Source: Maribellus luteus
GTDB taxonomy: Bacteria; Bacteroidota; Bacteroidia; Bacteroidales; Prolixibacteraceae
NCBI RefSeq assembly: GCF_003576475.1
Contig: NZ_QWGR01000005.1
Coordinates: forward strand, 248,001 to 312,000
Reading direction: 5' to 3'
DNA: 64,000 bases
A model generated the notes under the pieces. That model was not told where the DNA came from. It saw only the letters and a list, made by a program, of their open reading frames with translations, and searched no databases. The first letter of the stretch is position 1; every line of letters starts with the position of its first letter. Below are positions 16,507 through 25,311 of the stretch, piece by piece. The translations under genes were made by a program, and so were the position numbers.

Positions 16507-18318
16507 CTATTCAGTAACTGATTTTGCCACCCGCTTGCGATCGTGCTCGTTCAGCAAAATCTTACGGATACGCATGTGGTTAGGCGTTACTTCAATGTAC
16601 TCGTCATTCCGAATGTACTCCATGGCTTCTTCCAGCGAAAACTTGATGGCTGGTGCAATGCTTGTTTTTTCATCGGAACCCGAAGCACGCATGTTTGTCA
16701 ATTTCTTTGTCTTAACAATATTCAGTGTCAGATCGTCCAAACGCGTATTTTCTCCAACTACCTGGCCCATGTACACGTCTTCTCCCGGATCTACAAAGAA
16801 ACGCCCGCGATCCTGCATTTTATCGATTGAATAAGCAATCGCCGTACCTGTTTCGAGCGAAATCAAAGCACCGTTCCGTTTGATTCCCAGCTCTCCTTTC
16901 CAGGGTTCGTAACCTTTCAGGCGATGAGCCATAATCGCCTCACCTTCGGTGGCGGTCAGCATTTGGTTACGCAAACCGATCAAACCACGTGCAGGAATAA
17001 AAAACTCAAGGTGCGAACGGTCATCTGTTACTTCAATGTTGGCAATTTCTCCTTTGCGGGCCGTTACCAGTTCAATTACTTTTCCGGAGAAAACTTCGGG
17101 TACCTGAACGGTAAGTGCTTCCACAGGTTCACATTTTACCCCATCAATTTCCTTGATGATTACTTTGGGCTGCCCCAACTGTATTTCGTAGCCTTCGCGG
17201 CGCATGGTTTCCACCAGGATCGACAAGTGCAGAATTCCGCGGCCGTACACCAAAAACGAGTCGGCCGAGTTAGTTTCTTCCACACGCAAAGCCAGGTTCT
17301 TTTCTGTTTCCTTGTACAGGCGGTCGCGCAACTGACGCGAGGTAACAAATTTCCCGTCTTTGCCGAAAAAAGGTGAATTGTTGGCCACAAACATCATGCT
17401 CATGGTAGGCTCGTCTATTTGGATCGCTTTTAATCCTTCCGGGTTTTCGATATCGGCAATGGTATCGCCAATGTCAAAACCTTCAAGACCAAGCACGGCA
17501 CAAATTTCACCCGACGGTACCGGTTCTTTTGTTTTTTCTTTTCCCAGACCTTCAAACAAATAGCATTCTTTGGCTACTGATTTTACGATTGTTCCGTCAC
17601 GTTTTACCAACGAAACAGGCGCCCCGGGAATCAATTGTCCGCGGCTTACTTTTCCCACTGCAATCCTTCCGGTGTAGGAAGAATAGTCGAGCGAAGTAAT
17701 ACGCATTTGCAATGTTCCTTCTTTGTGTGTAGTTGCCGGAATGTGCTCCAGAATGGTGTCAAGCAGGTAAATGAAATCTTCGGTGGGTGTTTGCCAGTCG
17801 GGCCCCATCCAGCCGGCTTTGGCCGAACCGTAAACCGTCGGAAAATCCAACTGTTCTTCGGTGGCGTCCAGGCTAAACATCAGGTCAAAAACCTTTTCCT
17901 GTGCAATATCTGGCGTACAGTTTTCCTTGTCTACTTTATTTACCACCACAATTGGCTTCAGCCCCAGCTCAATGGCTTTCTGCAACACAAAACGGGTTTG
18001 CGGCATCGGGCCCTCAAAAGCATCTACGATCAGCAAAACGCCATTGGCCATGTTTAACACACGTTCCACTTCTCCTCCAAAGTCGCTGTGCCCGGGAGTA
18101 TCAATGATATTGATTTTAGTGTCTTTGTACCGTACCGATACGTTTTTGGAGAGGATGGTAATTCCGCGTTCCCGCTCCAGGTCGTTGTTGTCGAGCAAAA
18201 GCTCTTGTACTTCCTGGTTGTCGCGAAACAATTTTACCTGGTGTAGAATGCGGTCAACCAGCGTAGTTTTTCCGTGGTCAACGTGGGCGATGATCGCAAT
18301 ATTTCTGATTTCTGCCAT
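16507..18318 (-). CDS. typA: Ribosome-associated GTPase TypA/BipA
   Basis: A translational GTPase of about 603 residues that binds the ribosome and helps 50S assembly and stress adaptation. The G domain shows HVDHGKTT (P loop), DTPGHSDFGGEV (G3) and NKVDKE (G4); EF-G-like domains II, III and V follow, and the C-terminal BipA-specific domain ends with NHMRIRKILLNEHDRKR. A TTG two codons upstream (18324) is also in frame, but the ATG at 18318 (MAEIRNIAII) gives the standard start. It stands alone, with its own promoter-like element and terminator. Length and motifs are normal for the family. Confidence 0.97.
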   Translation of the reverse strand: MAEIRNIAIIAHVDHGKTTLVDRILHQVKLFRDNQEVQELLLDNNDLERERGITILSKNVSVRYKDTKINIIDTPGHSDFGGEVERVLNMANGVLLIVDAFEGPMPQTRFVLQKAIELGLKPIVVVNKVDKENCTPDIAQEKVFDLMFSLDATEEQLDFPTVYGSAKAGWMGPDWQTPTEDFIYLLDTILEHIPATTHKEGTLQMRITSLDYSSYTGRIAVGKVSRGQLIPGAPVSLVKRDGTIVKSVAKECYLFEGLGKEKTKEPVPSGEICAVLGLEGFDIGDTIADIENPEGLKAIQIDEPTMSMMFVANNSPFFGKDGKFVTSRQLRDRLYKETEKNLALRVEETNSADSFLVYGRGILHLSILVETMRREGYEIQLGQPKVIIKEIDGVKCEPVEALTVQVPEVFSGKVIELVTARKGEIANIEVTDDRSHLEFFIPARGLIGLRNQMLTATEGEAIMAHRLKGYEPWKGELGIKRNGALISLETGTAIAYSIDKMQDRGRFFVDPGEDVYMGQVVGENTRLDDLTLNIVKTKKLTNMRASGSDEKTSIAPAIKFSLEEAMEYIRNDEYIEVTPNHMRIRKILLNEHDRKRVAKSVTE

Positions 18319-18324
18319 TTTCAA

Positions 18325-18642
18325 TTTTTATAATCCATTCAACCAACAGCCAAACGAGTGAAATGTTTTCGTTGTCAATAATTTACCGCCGAAAAAAGCA
18401 TTTCTTTGGAATTGGCGCGCAAAAGTAAGAAAGTTCTGCAGCGTAACACGACTAGAATCATACTTTAAAGTATTATTGTATAAAAATTTAATATCGGAAC
18501 ACATAAATTTCCCCTTGTCAGTAATCTCAAAAAGCCAGCACCAAAACAAACGTTCCAAAATTTTCAATTTTCTTACTTTCGCAATGTTATGAAATCTTCC
18601 TTCGTACGTAATTCATAAAACAAAACAAAGAGCCTGCACTGG
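18325..18642. other. Divergent intergenic region between typA and an ECF sigma operon
   Basis: About 320 bases between oppositely oriented genes. It holds a reverse-strand TACTTTTG at 18427-18420 that could start typA transcription. Upstream of the sigma gene a weaker TTACTTTCG is seen near 18572. A small reverse frame at 18328-18567 has no recognisable features and is not called. Confidence 0.5.
18420..18427 (-). promoter_or_regulatory. Bacteroidota-type -7 element upstream of typA
   Basis: On the reverse strand the octamer TACTTTTG fits the Bacteroidota primary sigma -7 consensus TAnnTTTG. It would give a leader of about 95 nt. No good TTTG -33 box is seen at the usual spacing, so the call is tentative. 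Confidence 0.4.
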
Positions 18643-19143
18643 ATGACTAAAAGCGAATTTGAGCAAGTAATTCTTCAACAAAAAGACAAGCTGTACAGGT
18701 TTGCATTCAGCATCCTTAAAAACAGTGACGATGCGCAGGATGCCGTGCAGGAGGTAGTGCTAAAACTTTGGAAGAACAAACATTTGCTGGACCGCGCCAA
18801 AAACCTGGAAAGCTATTGTTTGAATGCCGTAAAAAACCATTGTTTTGATGTATTACGAAAACAAAAACAGCAGCAAAATTATGAACAGAACGTTTGGGTA
18901 AACGCAACCACCGAACCTGAAATTGAGCAGCTTGATTTGGTTGAAAAGCTAAAACAGGAACTCTACCGGCTACCCGACCAGCAAAGGCTGGCAGTTAGCC
19001 TGAGAGACATTGAAGGTTTCGATTACAGCGAAATCAGTGAAATTCTGGAGCAAAGCGTTGAAACCATACGGGTGAACGTTTCGAGAGGAAGAAAAAAATT
19101 AGTTGAACTTTTTAAGGAGGAATTGAAAGATGCGTACCAATAA
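18643..19143 (+). CDS. ECF-type RNA polymerase sigma factor
   Basis: A 166-residue sigma-70-family ECF factor. Region 2 is visible as KLYRFAFSILKNSDDAQDAVQEVVLKLW and region 4 as the segment containing LPDQQRLAVSLRDIEGFDYSEISEIL (given here by key words; residues about 10-45 and 110-150). It is followed with a 14-nt overlap by a membrane anti-sigma-like gene, so it is probably held inactive at the membrane. The regulon is not shown; the third gene of the operon (DUF4252) is the obvious local target. Confidence 0.9.
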   Translation: MTKSEFEQVILQQKDKLYRFAFSILKNSDDAQDAVQEVVLKLWKNKHLLDRAKNLESYCLNAVKNHCFDVLRKQKQQQNYEQNVWVNATTEPEIEQLDLVEKLKQELYRLPDQQRLAVSLRDIEGFDYSEISEILEQSVETIRVNVSRGRKKLVELFKEELKDAYQ

Positions 19144-19612
19144 ACCAGATTTTTTTTGGGATAATGAGCCATTCCCGGAAGGTTCCGAAAAAGCTCACAA
19201 CACTCCGGAAGAAAACGATTTTATTCGCTCTTACCGGGAAATGATCCGAGGAGAACAAACCCGAAAAGCTGCGTTTGATCCTTTTGAAAAACTGAAAAAA
19301 GAACAAAGGAAACGCACACTTATCACCCGGCGCGTTCTTTCTTACGCCGCATCGGTGGTGATTGCGGTAAGTTTGTTTTTTGCTTTTCAGCATCATCAAC
19401 ACAGAAAAGCACAAACGCAGGAATTGGCCGAACTTCAAAAAAATACTAGCCAGGCCTTGCTTTATTTTTCGAAAGAATTGAATGCCTGCCTCACCCAACT
19501 GGAAGACGCCCAAAAAAAGATGGGAGAACCTGTGACCAGTATCCAAGCATTGAAGAACATAAATATCAATAAGAATAATCCATTTAAAAACATAAATTTC
19601 AATCAGTTATGA
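19130..19612 (+). CDS. Probable membrane anti-sigma factor
   Basis: A 160-residue protein with a charged cytoplasmic N-terminus (1-60), one membrane segment (about 68-84, VLSYAASVVIAVSLFFAF) and an extracytoplasmic helical tail. It shows no named domain I can identify. Its position, starting inside the end of an ECF sigma gene and overlapping the next gene by four bases (ATGA), and its single-pass layout support an anti-sigma role by analogy; that role is inference. Confidence 0.65.
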   Translation: MRTNKPDFFWDNEPFPEGSEKAHNTPEENDFIRSYREMIRGEQTRKAAFDPFEKLKKEQRKRTLITRRVLSYAASVVIAVSLFFAFQHHQHRKAQTQELAELQKNTSQALLYFSKELNACLTQLEDAQKKMGEPVTSIQALKNININKNNPFKNINFNQL

Positions 19613-20094
19613 AAACAAAACTTATTCTTTTTCTACTCTCACTAAGCTTGTTCACTGCAGCGCAAAACGGCAACTTGTCCATCGATAAATCCCTGGAGAA
19701 AATTACGACACCCGACGATTCGTATTTTGAAGTTACCAAAGACATGTTTGCCATGCTGGCGGAGTCGAAAAATGCCAGTCCTGAATTTACCAATTACATA
19801 AAACAGCTGCACAAGCTAAAAATGGTAGAACCCGCAAGAACCAACAACGACCGCGGCGACATCCTGGTAAAAACGTTCCTGGAATACACCAACCTGCAAG
19901 GCTACACTCGGTTAATGACGAGACAAGACCGCCACGAAGTTCTCCACTTTTACAAAAAGGAAGGCAAAAGCGAGAATGAATTTCTTCTGCTTAGTTCCGA
20001 TATGATCATCTATATTACGGGCACCCTGGATCTGAAATCGATCGGAGAATTTCAACAGGTAATGGAAATCGCCGGAAGTGCATTTGATATGTAA
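19609..20094 (+). CDS. DUF4252-like secreted protein
   Basis: A 161-residue protein with an 18-residue signal peptide (MKTKLILFLLSLSLFTAAQ). The mature domain matches the DUF4252 pattern, a Bacteroidota family usually found after ECF sigma and anti-sigma genes, with the central TRLMTRQDRHEVLHFYKK block and the closing ITGTLDLKSIGEFQQV. Function is unknown for the family. It overlaps the previous gene by ATGA, so all three are translationally coupled. Confidence 0.7.
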   Translation: MKTKLILFLLSLSLFTAAQNGNLSIDKSLEKITTPDDSYFEVTKDMFAMLAESKNASPEFTNYIKQLHKLKMVEPARTNNDRGDILVKTFLEYTNLQGYTRLMTRQDRHEVLHFYKKEGKSENEFLLLSSDMIIYITGTLDLKSIGEFQQVMEIAGSAFDM

Positions 20095-20219
20095 TCTGGC
20101 ACCTTTCCGTGGTATCTGATACGTCGTTTACGGTTAATTCTTCGGCACAAACCGAAATTTTAACCGTAAATTTTTCGGTTTGAATCGAATAATTGTACAT
20201 TTATACAAAACGATATCAA

Positions 20220-21377
20220 ATGATACCAAGGACTCTGGAACAAAACATTATTAATGATCTCAAGCTAAAAAAAGCAATAATATTGCTCGGAGCACGACAG
20301 GTTGGAAAAACGACCCTACTGAAAAACATTCTGAAAAACGATCAGAATATACTAATCATAAATGGGGACGAACCGGATTCAAATGAACAACTCGTAAATT
20401 TAACTTCTTCCAGATTAAAAGCATTGCTGGGTAATGCTCAAACCCTTTTTATTGATGAAGCTCAACTAATTCCAGACATTGGAGTTATCCTAAAGCGCAT
20501 CACGGATTACATTCCAAATGTCCAGCTATTTGTATCCGGATCTTCATCGATTGAATTGGCAAATACTATCAACGAGCCACTTACGGGAAGAAAACTGGAA
20601 TATCAGCTATTTCCTCTTTCTTTTGCTGAAATGGTAAACCACACAAGCTTAACGAAAGAAAAAAGGCTGATAAAACATCGAATGATTTTTGGTTATTACC
20701 CTGATATTGTAACTTCTCCGGGAAATGAAATCAAGTTATTAAAGAACCTGGCCGGCAGTTATTTATACAAAGACATTCTTTCCTTCGGAACTATTCAAAA
20801 GCCAGCACTATTGGATAAATTATTAAAAGCCTTAGCCTTACAAGTTGGAAGCGAGGTTTCTTATAACGAACTCAGTCAATTGGTTGGAGCCGACAAAGAA
20901 ACGGTAGAGCGCTATATAAATCTTCTGGAAAAGGCATTTATCATATTTCAACTCAATGCTCTCAGCCGAAATGTACGTAACGAAATAAAAAAAGGAAAGA
21001 AAATTTACTTCTGGGACAATGGTATAAGAAATGCACTGATTGGTAATTTCCAGCAATTTGAACTAAGAACAGACAAAGGCGCATTGTGGGAAAATTTCAT
21101 CATCAGTGAACGGATAAAGCACCTGAGTTACAATCAATTTTATGGTAATTACTATTTCTGGAGAACCTTCAGACAACAGGAAATTGATTTTCTGGAAGAA
21201 AAAGACGGACTGTTTTCGGCCTATGAATTCAAAGTAAACCCCAAAAAGAAAGGGCGGTTATCAAGAACATTTTCAGAAGCTTACCGTGTAACTGAGATGC
21301 AAACCATAACCCCGGAAAACATAGAAGAATTTCTTCTTAACGAAGTTCAGGAACAAAGGTCACTGCCTCCAATGTAG
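20220..21377 (+). CDS. AAA-family ATPase with C-terminal DUF4143
   Basis: A start at 20220 (MIPRTLEQNI) gives 385 residues; an upstream ATG at 20193 would add nine. Walker A is GARQVGKTTLL, Walker B LFIDEAQLI, and sensor-type VSGSSSIEL follows. The C-terminal half (about 195-370) is DUF4143, a restriction-nuclease-like fold, ending YEFKVNPKKKGR. Proteins of this group are common, variable in distribution, and functionally uncharacterised. The gene is more AT-rich than those around it and ends beside a block of hairpin repeats, which would suit horizontal gain. Confidence 0.88.
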   Translation: MIPRTLEQNIINDLKLKKAIILLGARQVGKTTLLKNILKNDQNILIINGDEPDSNEQLVNLTSSRLKALLGNAQTLFIDEAQLIPDIGVILKRITDYIPNVQLFVSGSSSIELANTINEPLTGRKLEYQLFPLSFAEMVNHTSLTKEKRLIKHRMIFGYYPDIVTSPGNEIKLLKNLAGSYLYKDILSFGTIQKPALLDKLLKALALQVGSEVSYNELSQLVGADKETVERYINLLEKAFIIFQLNALSRNVRNEIKKGKKIYFWDNGIRNALIGNFQQFELRTDKGALWENFIISERIKHLSYNQFYGNYYFWRTFRQQEIDFLEEKDGLFSAYEFKVNPKKKGRLSRTFSEAYRVTEMQTITPENIEEFLLNEVQEQRSLPPM

Positions 21378-21482
21378 GTAAATGTACGCTTCACACTTTC
21401 AGCCCTTGATTCTTCTTTGTACCTACTAACACAGGATTACGGCCAGTAAAGCTAAGTGTCGTCTATCTGCCAGAAAAAGCAA

Positions 21483-21566
21483 GGGACCACGTCCCGATAC
21501 ATACCAGCACAGGGTACAGCCCTGTGTACGAAACGCGAAACGTTTATCGAGGGGTGAAGCCCCGAC
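21483..21566. repeat. Cluster of three GC-rich dyads
   Basis: Three stem-forming sequences between a forward and a reverse gene: gggaccacgtccc (21483-21495), cacagggtacagccctgtg (21508-21526) and tcgaggggtgaagccccga (about 21547-21565). The spacing and design resemble the other hairpin repeats of the window but the stems differ in sequence. They could also act as a bidirectional terminator for the convergent neighbours. Confidence 0.6.
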
Positions 21567-21576
21567 ACATTTATAT

Positions 21577-22122
21577 TCAATCCTTATGAAGTGCAAGTTC
21601 CAACTCCGCAGCGCACTTGTTACAAAAGAAATGCTTTTTCTGGTCGATGTCTTCCACGTAAGTTCCGGGACGCATCACACAAATGGGAACATGGCAATGG
21701 ATCAGGCCAAAAGCATGTCCCAATTCATGAATAACCACTTTTCGGAACCGCTCGTACAAAAGCCGCTCGTTTCCGGCCATGCCGTATTGTTCGTTTCTCA
21801 GGCGATACACCGAAGCAATTCCGGTACTTCCCTTGTACTGCGCCTGCCCGAAAATGTAGGTAAGAATGGGAATAAAAAGATCGACCTGAAACAACCCAAT
21901 GGTTTTTAGTGAGCCCGCCGCGTAATCGGCATGCACCAGTTGCAGCAAGCGGTTGGCGTCGTATTGTTTTCGGGTGGCATCGAAAAACGGGAGAATATCG
22001 TGCGTTAGCGGGACCACCGAAACCGGCCATTCAAAAGCCGTTTCAATGTCGCGGGCCATTTGATCGAGAAAGGTCTTTTCGAACCTGCCCTGAACAACCA
22101 GTGTTATCCCTTTTTTCTCCAA
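21577..22122 (-). CDS. Archaemetzincin-type zinc metalloprotease
   Basis: A 181-residue protein with the full archaemetzincin signature: H132-E-L-G-H136 then G and H142 as zinc ligands, C143 and C148, the Met-turn M150, and a C167xxC170 pair that completes a second, four-cysteine zinc site. Family members are small soluble metallopeptidases of unclear substrate, commoner in archaea than in bacteria. The only plausible start is TTG at 22122. It lies 61 nt downstream of the sigma54 response regulator and could be the last gene of that operon. Confidence 0.88.
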   Translation of the reverse strand: MEKKGITLVVQGRFEKTFLDQMARDIETAFEWPVSVVPLTHDILPFFDATRKQYDANRLLQLVHADYAAGSLKTIGLFQVDLFIPILTYIFGQAQYKGSTGIASVYRLRNEQYGMAGNERLLYERFRKVVIHELGHAFGLIHCHVPICVMRPGTYVEDIDQKKHFFCNKCAAELELALHKD

Positions 22123-22183
22123 AAGTCAGTTTTTTAGGCACATGAGCCAAGTGGCACACGCATTTCCAAAACCTCGTCAGCCC

Positions 22184-23527
22184 CTATTTCCTGGGCGAAC
22201 TAAGCTGATGTTTCTTTATTTTATTGTACAGTGTCACGCGGTCGATCTGAAGCGCTTTGGCCGAACGGCTGATGTTCCAGTCGAATTTTTCGAGTGTTTT
22301 CTGAATGTACTTTTTCTCCAACTCATTCAGGCTGTCGTTTGAGTCGCTTACCATATCGGTTTCAATCGGCAGATCTTTCAACCTGATCTCTTTTCCGTTC
22401 CCAACCACAATGGCACGTTCGATCATATTTTCCAGTTCGCGCACGTTTCCGGGAAAATGATACTCCTCCAGCCGTCGCAAAGCAGCCTGGTCGATGGTGA
22501 TCAGGTCGCGGCTCATCGAAGTACAGTATTTTTTGATGAAATAAGTCACCAGCATCGGAATATCCTCCTTCCTGTCCCTGAGCGGAGGAATGTTAATGTT
22601 CACCACATTCAAACGGTAATACAGGTCTTCGCGAAAAGAACCCTCGGCCACCATTTTTTTGAGATCCTTGTTGGTCGCGCAGATAATCCGGAAATCTGAT
22701 TTTATCTCTTTGTTGCCACCTACCCGTGTAAACATTTTTGATTCGAGCACCCGCAAAAGTTCGATCTGCATTTTCATGGAGATCGTTGCAATTTCATCCA
22801 GAAAGACAGTACCGCCATCTGCCATTTCAAAGCGTCCTTTGCGGTTAAACATGGCCCCGGTAAAAGCGCCTTTTTCGTGGCCAAACAACTCGCTCTCCAG
22901 CAAATCTTCCGACAAAGCCCCGCAATGAACCGTTACCAGCGGAAAAAACTTACGCGGCGAATTGGAATGAATGGCGCGCGCAATAAGCTCCTTTCCGGTT
23001 CCGCTTTCACCAGTAATGATAACCGAAGAATGCGCCGGTGCGACGTTTTCCACTTCCTTCAAAACCCGGATCATTCCATCGCTGTTGCCCACAATGTCTT
23101 CAATATTCTCAAGTGTTACCAGCTTATTTTTAAGTGTTTCGTTTTCATTTCGAAGCGAAATTTGCCGGGCAGCATTTCGAATCAGGTGCGTAAGATCATC
23201 CGGATCAAAAGGCTTTGTAATGTAATCGAAAGCGCCGTCTTTTAAAGCCTGAACCGCAGTTTCGACCGAGGCAAAAGCGGTCATTACAATCACAATGGCC
23301 GAGCTGTCGAAGGCCTTGATACGCCGGTGCATTTCAAGCCCGTCCATCCCGGGCATTTTTATATCAGCCAGAATAATATCAAACTTCTCCGATTCAATTT
23401 TGGCCAGCGCATCTTTTGCATTGGCCGCACAATCCACTTCGTAACCATCCTCGATAAACCAGTTGTACAACGAATCTCTCACCGATTCTTCATCGTCAAC
23501 AATTAATATGGAAATGGTCGTCTTCAT
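22184..23527 (-). CDS. NtrC-family sigma54-dependent response regulator
   Basis: 447 residues in the order receiver, AAA+, Fis-type HTH. The receiver holds the acidic pair D11-D12 and the phosphorylatable D55 (ILADIKMPG). The AAA+ domain has Walker A GESGTGKE, the sigma54-contacting loop GAFTGA, and Walker B GGTVFLDEI. The C-terminal helix-turn-helix includes NISRSAKALQIDRVTLYNKI. It would activate sigma54 promoters from upstream dyads. One base separates it from the histidine kinase gene, its probable partner. Candidate sites are the TGTTG-N7-CAACA dyads at 30065-30107 in front of the operon. Confidence 0.95.
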   Translation of the reverse strand: MKTTISILIVDDEESVRDSLYNWFIEDGYEVDCAANAKDALAKIESEKFDIILADIKMPGMDGLEMHRRIKAFDSSAIVIVMTAFASVETAVQALKDGAFDYITKPFDPDDLTHLIRNAARQISLRNENETLKNKLVTLENIEDIVGNSDGMIRVLKEVENVAPAHSSVIITGESGTGKELIARAIHSNSPRKFFPLVTVHCGALSEDLLESELFGHEKGAFTGAMFNRKGRFEMADGGTVFLDEIATISMKMQIELLRVLESKMFTRVGGNKEIKSDFRIICATNKDLKKMVAEGSFREDLYYRLNVVNINIPPLRDRKEDIPMLVTYFIKKYCTSMSRDLITIDQAALRRLEEYHFPGNVRELENMIERAIVVGNGKEIRLKDLPIETDMVSDSNDSLNELEKKYIQKTLEKFDWNISRSAKALQIDRVTLYNKIKKHQLSSPRK

Positions 23528-23528
23528 A

Positions 23529-25229
23529 TTATTGATCTTCTTTTGTTACCAAATTAAACAGTACCGACATGGTCGTCCCCTTTCCGGGCTCCGACTGCAC
23601 TTCAATTTTTCCCTTGTGGCTCTGAACAATTCCGTGTACAATGGCCAGCCCCAGCCCAATTCCGCTGGCCCGCTGCTTGGCCGAATAAAACGGCTGAAAA
23701 ATGCGCGAAATATCTTCTGCCGGAATGCCAACGCCGTTATCTACAATCTCCATCTTTATGTGCTCTTCGTCCGGATTCGATGTTTTGATCAGTATTTCTC
23801 CGTTAAGGGTGATGGCTTCCATTGCATTTACCAGCAAGGCCACACAAACCTGCTTGATCTGATTGTCGTTGCAGTAAACCAGGTCTGAACTGGCGGTAAA
23901 ATCAGTATAAAAATGAATACCGGCAATGTGCATCTGGTGCGCCATCAAACTGTATGACTCCTTCAGCACCTGGTTCAGGTGATGCTGCTCGAAGTTCTCC
24001 TGGTCCTTTCGGGAGAAATCCAGCAAGCCCCTTACAATGTTTCCACAACGTTTCGATTCGGTCTCAATCACTTTCAGGTATTTCAGCATCGAAGCTTTGG
24101 ACGTTTCGGGCATATCGAGTTTGGCCAGTTGCTTGGCCACCAATTTACTGTAAGTCAATATTCCGGAAAGCGGGTTATTGATCTCGTGCGCTACCGAAGA
24201 CGATAATTTTCCCAGCGAAGTGATCCGCTCAATATGAATGAGCTCGTTCTGAATCTCGGCCAGTTCTTCCGATTTTCGCTGCACCTTGTATTCCAACTGA
24301 TGCGACCAGTTTTCCAACTCCCGGTTGGCGGCGTCCAGGTTATCGAGCATGTTGTTAAAGGCCAGCGACACCGAACGCATGTCTTCGAGCAAATGAGGCC
24401 TGATTTCGAGCCGGCGGCTCCGGTCGCCCTTCGACACCGCTTCGCTGGCTACGATGATCTCGTTCAGCGGCTTCTGAATCTTGTTCTTTGTAAAAAATAT
24501 CAGCAGTGAAACCAGGAGTACCGTCACAACAATCGCCAGCAAAAAGAAATCGGTGGATGACTTGGTTACCGCCGAATCAAGTTCCGCCAAGGGAACTTTT
24601 ATGATAAGCGACCCCAGAATCTCTTCTTCCTGACTGTGGGCATGGCAAGCACTTGCATAACACGAACGTTCATTCAGAATGGGAGTTCGCACCAACAATT
24701 GCCGGTGTCCCTTCTGTTTCTGATCCATGTTGCAGGGGCTCTTAAAATCGATTATCCGGTACGACTTCTGTTTGGCCGGAAACATTTCAGAAAAATTGGA
24801 ATGGCACCCGCCGCAGTTCGGCCCCCGCTGTGCCAATGAATCGGAAAAAGCAGTGGTAGAATATACCAAACTGTCGCGGTTGTTGTACATGTTCACCTCA
24901 TCGATACCCGGCATGGCGTTGATGATGTCGAGTGTACTTTGCAACGCGCTTTTGTCGTTTTTCAGCATCGAGTGGTAAAGCGAGCCCTCCACAATCGACC
25001 CGATATTATCGCCCTGCTGGCGAATAACGGTACGTAGGTAGCCTTCGTAAACCGACTTAAAAATAAGACTGTAGGAGATAAACAAAAACAGGGAAAGCAA
25101 CCCGATTATGTAAACTACACGGGCATAAATTGACGAGCGAAAACTCAGGTAGTGCCGGACAAATTCTGCCAATGATTTTCGCGGTTTTCGCTCGGATGCA
25201 GCTCTTCTATTATCGTCACTTTTCTTCAT
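23529..25229 (-). CDS. Sensor histidine kinase with periplasmic c-heme-type motifs
   Basis: 566 residues: membrane segment 1 (about 38-57), periplasmic sensor (58-227), membrane segment 2 (228-247), HAMP (about 250-305), coiled linker, HisKA with phosphoacceptor His in SSVAHEINNPLSGI, and an HATPase_c domain (NAMEAI, DNGVGIP, GIGLGLAIV). The sensor contains C139GGCH143, a CxxCH c-type heme motif, and C190YASACH196, a CX4CH motif also able to bind heme, plus C166 and His pairs. A redox- or gas-responsive heme sensor is the natural reading. It sits between the HybAB-like redox genes and its response regulator. Confidence 0.93.
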   Translation of the reverse strand: MKKSDDNRRAASERKPRKSLAEFVRHYLSFRSSIYARVVYIIGLLSLFLFISYSLIFKSVYEGYLRTVIRQQGDNIGSIVEGSLYHSMLKNDKSALQSTLDIINAMPGIDEVNMYNNRDSLVYSTTAFSDSLAQRGPNCGGCHSNFSEMFPAKQKSYRIIDFKSPCNMDQKQKGHRQLLVRTPILNERSCYASACHAHSQEEEILGSLIIKVPLAELDSAVTKSSTDFFLLAIVVTVLLVSLLIFFTKNKIQKPLNEIIVASEAVSKGDRSRRLEIRPHLLEDMRSVSLAFNNMLDNLDAANRELENWSHQLEYKVQRKSEELAEIQNELIHIERITSLGKLSSSVAHEINNPLSGILTYSKLVAKQLAKLDMPETSKASMLKYLKVIETESKRCGNIVRGLLDFSRKDQENFEQHHLNQVLKESYSLMAHQMHIAGIHFYTDFTASSDLVYCNDNQIKQVCVALLVNAMEAITLNGEILIKTSNPDEEHIKMEIVDNGVGIPAEDISRIFQPFYSAKQRASGIGLGLAIVHGIVQSHKGKIEVQSEPGKGTTMSVLFNLVTKEDQ

Positions 25230-25311
25230 TACGAGTCAGTCAATCGGTGGTTTTTTAAAGGCACCGTAAGTTACAAAAAAGAACAAAGGGGTTAACAAAG
25301 ACTCTTTCTAA

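Noticed and set aside
17861-18361. 166-codon forward frame antisense to typA
   Set aside because: Ser/Arg-rich translation with no domain, opposite a well-supported GTPase gene.
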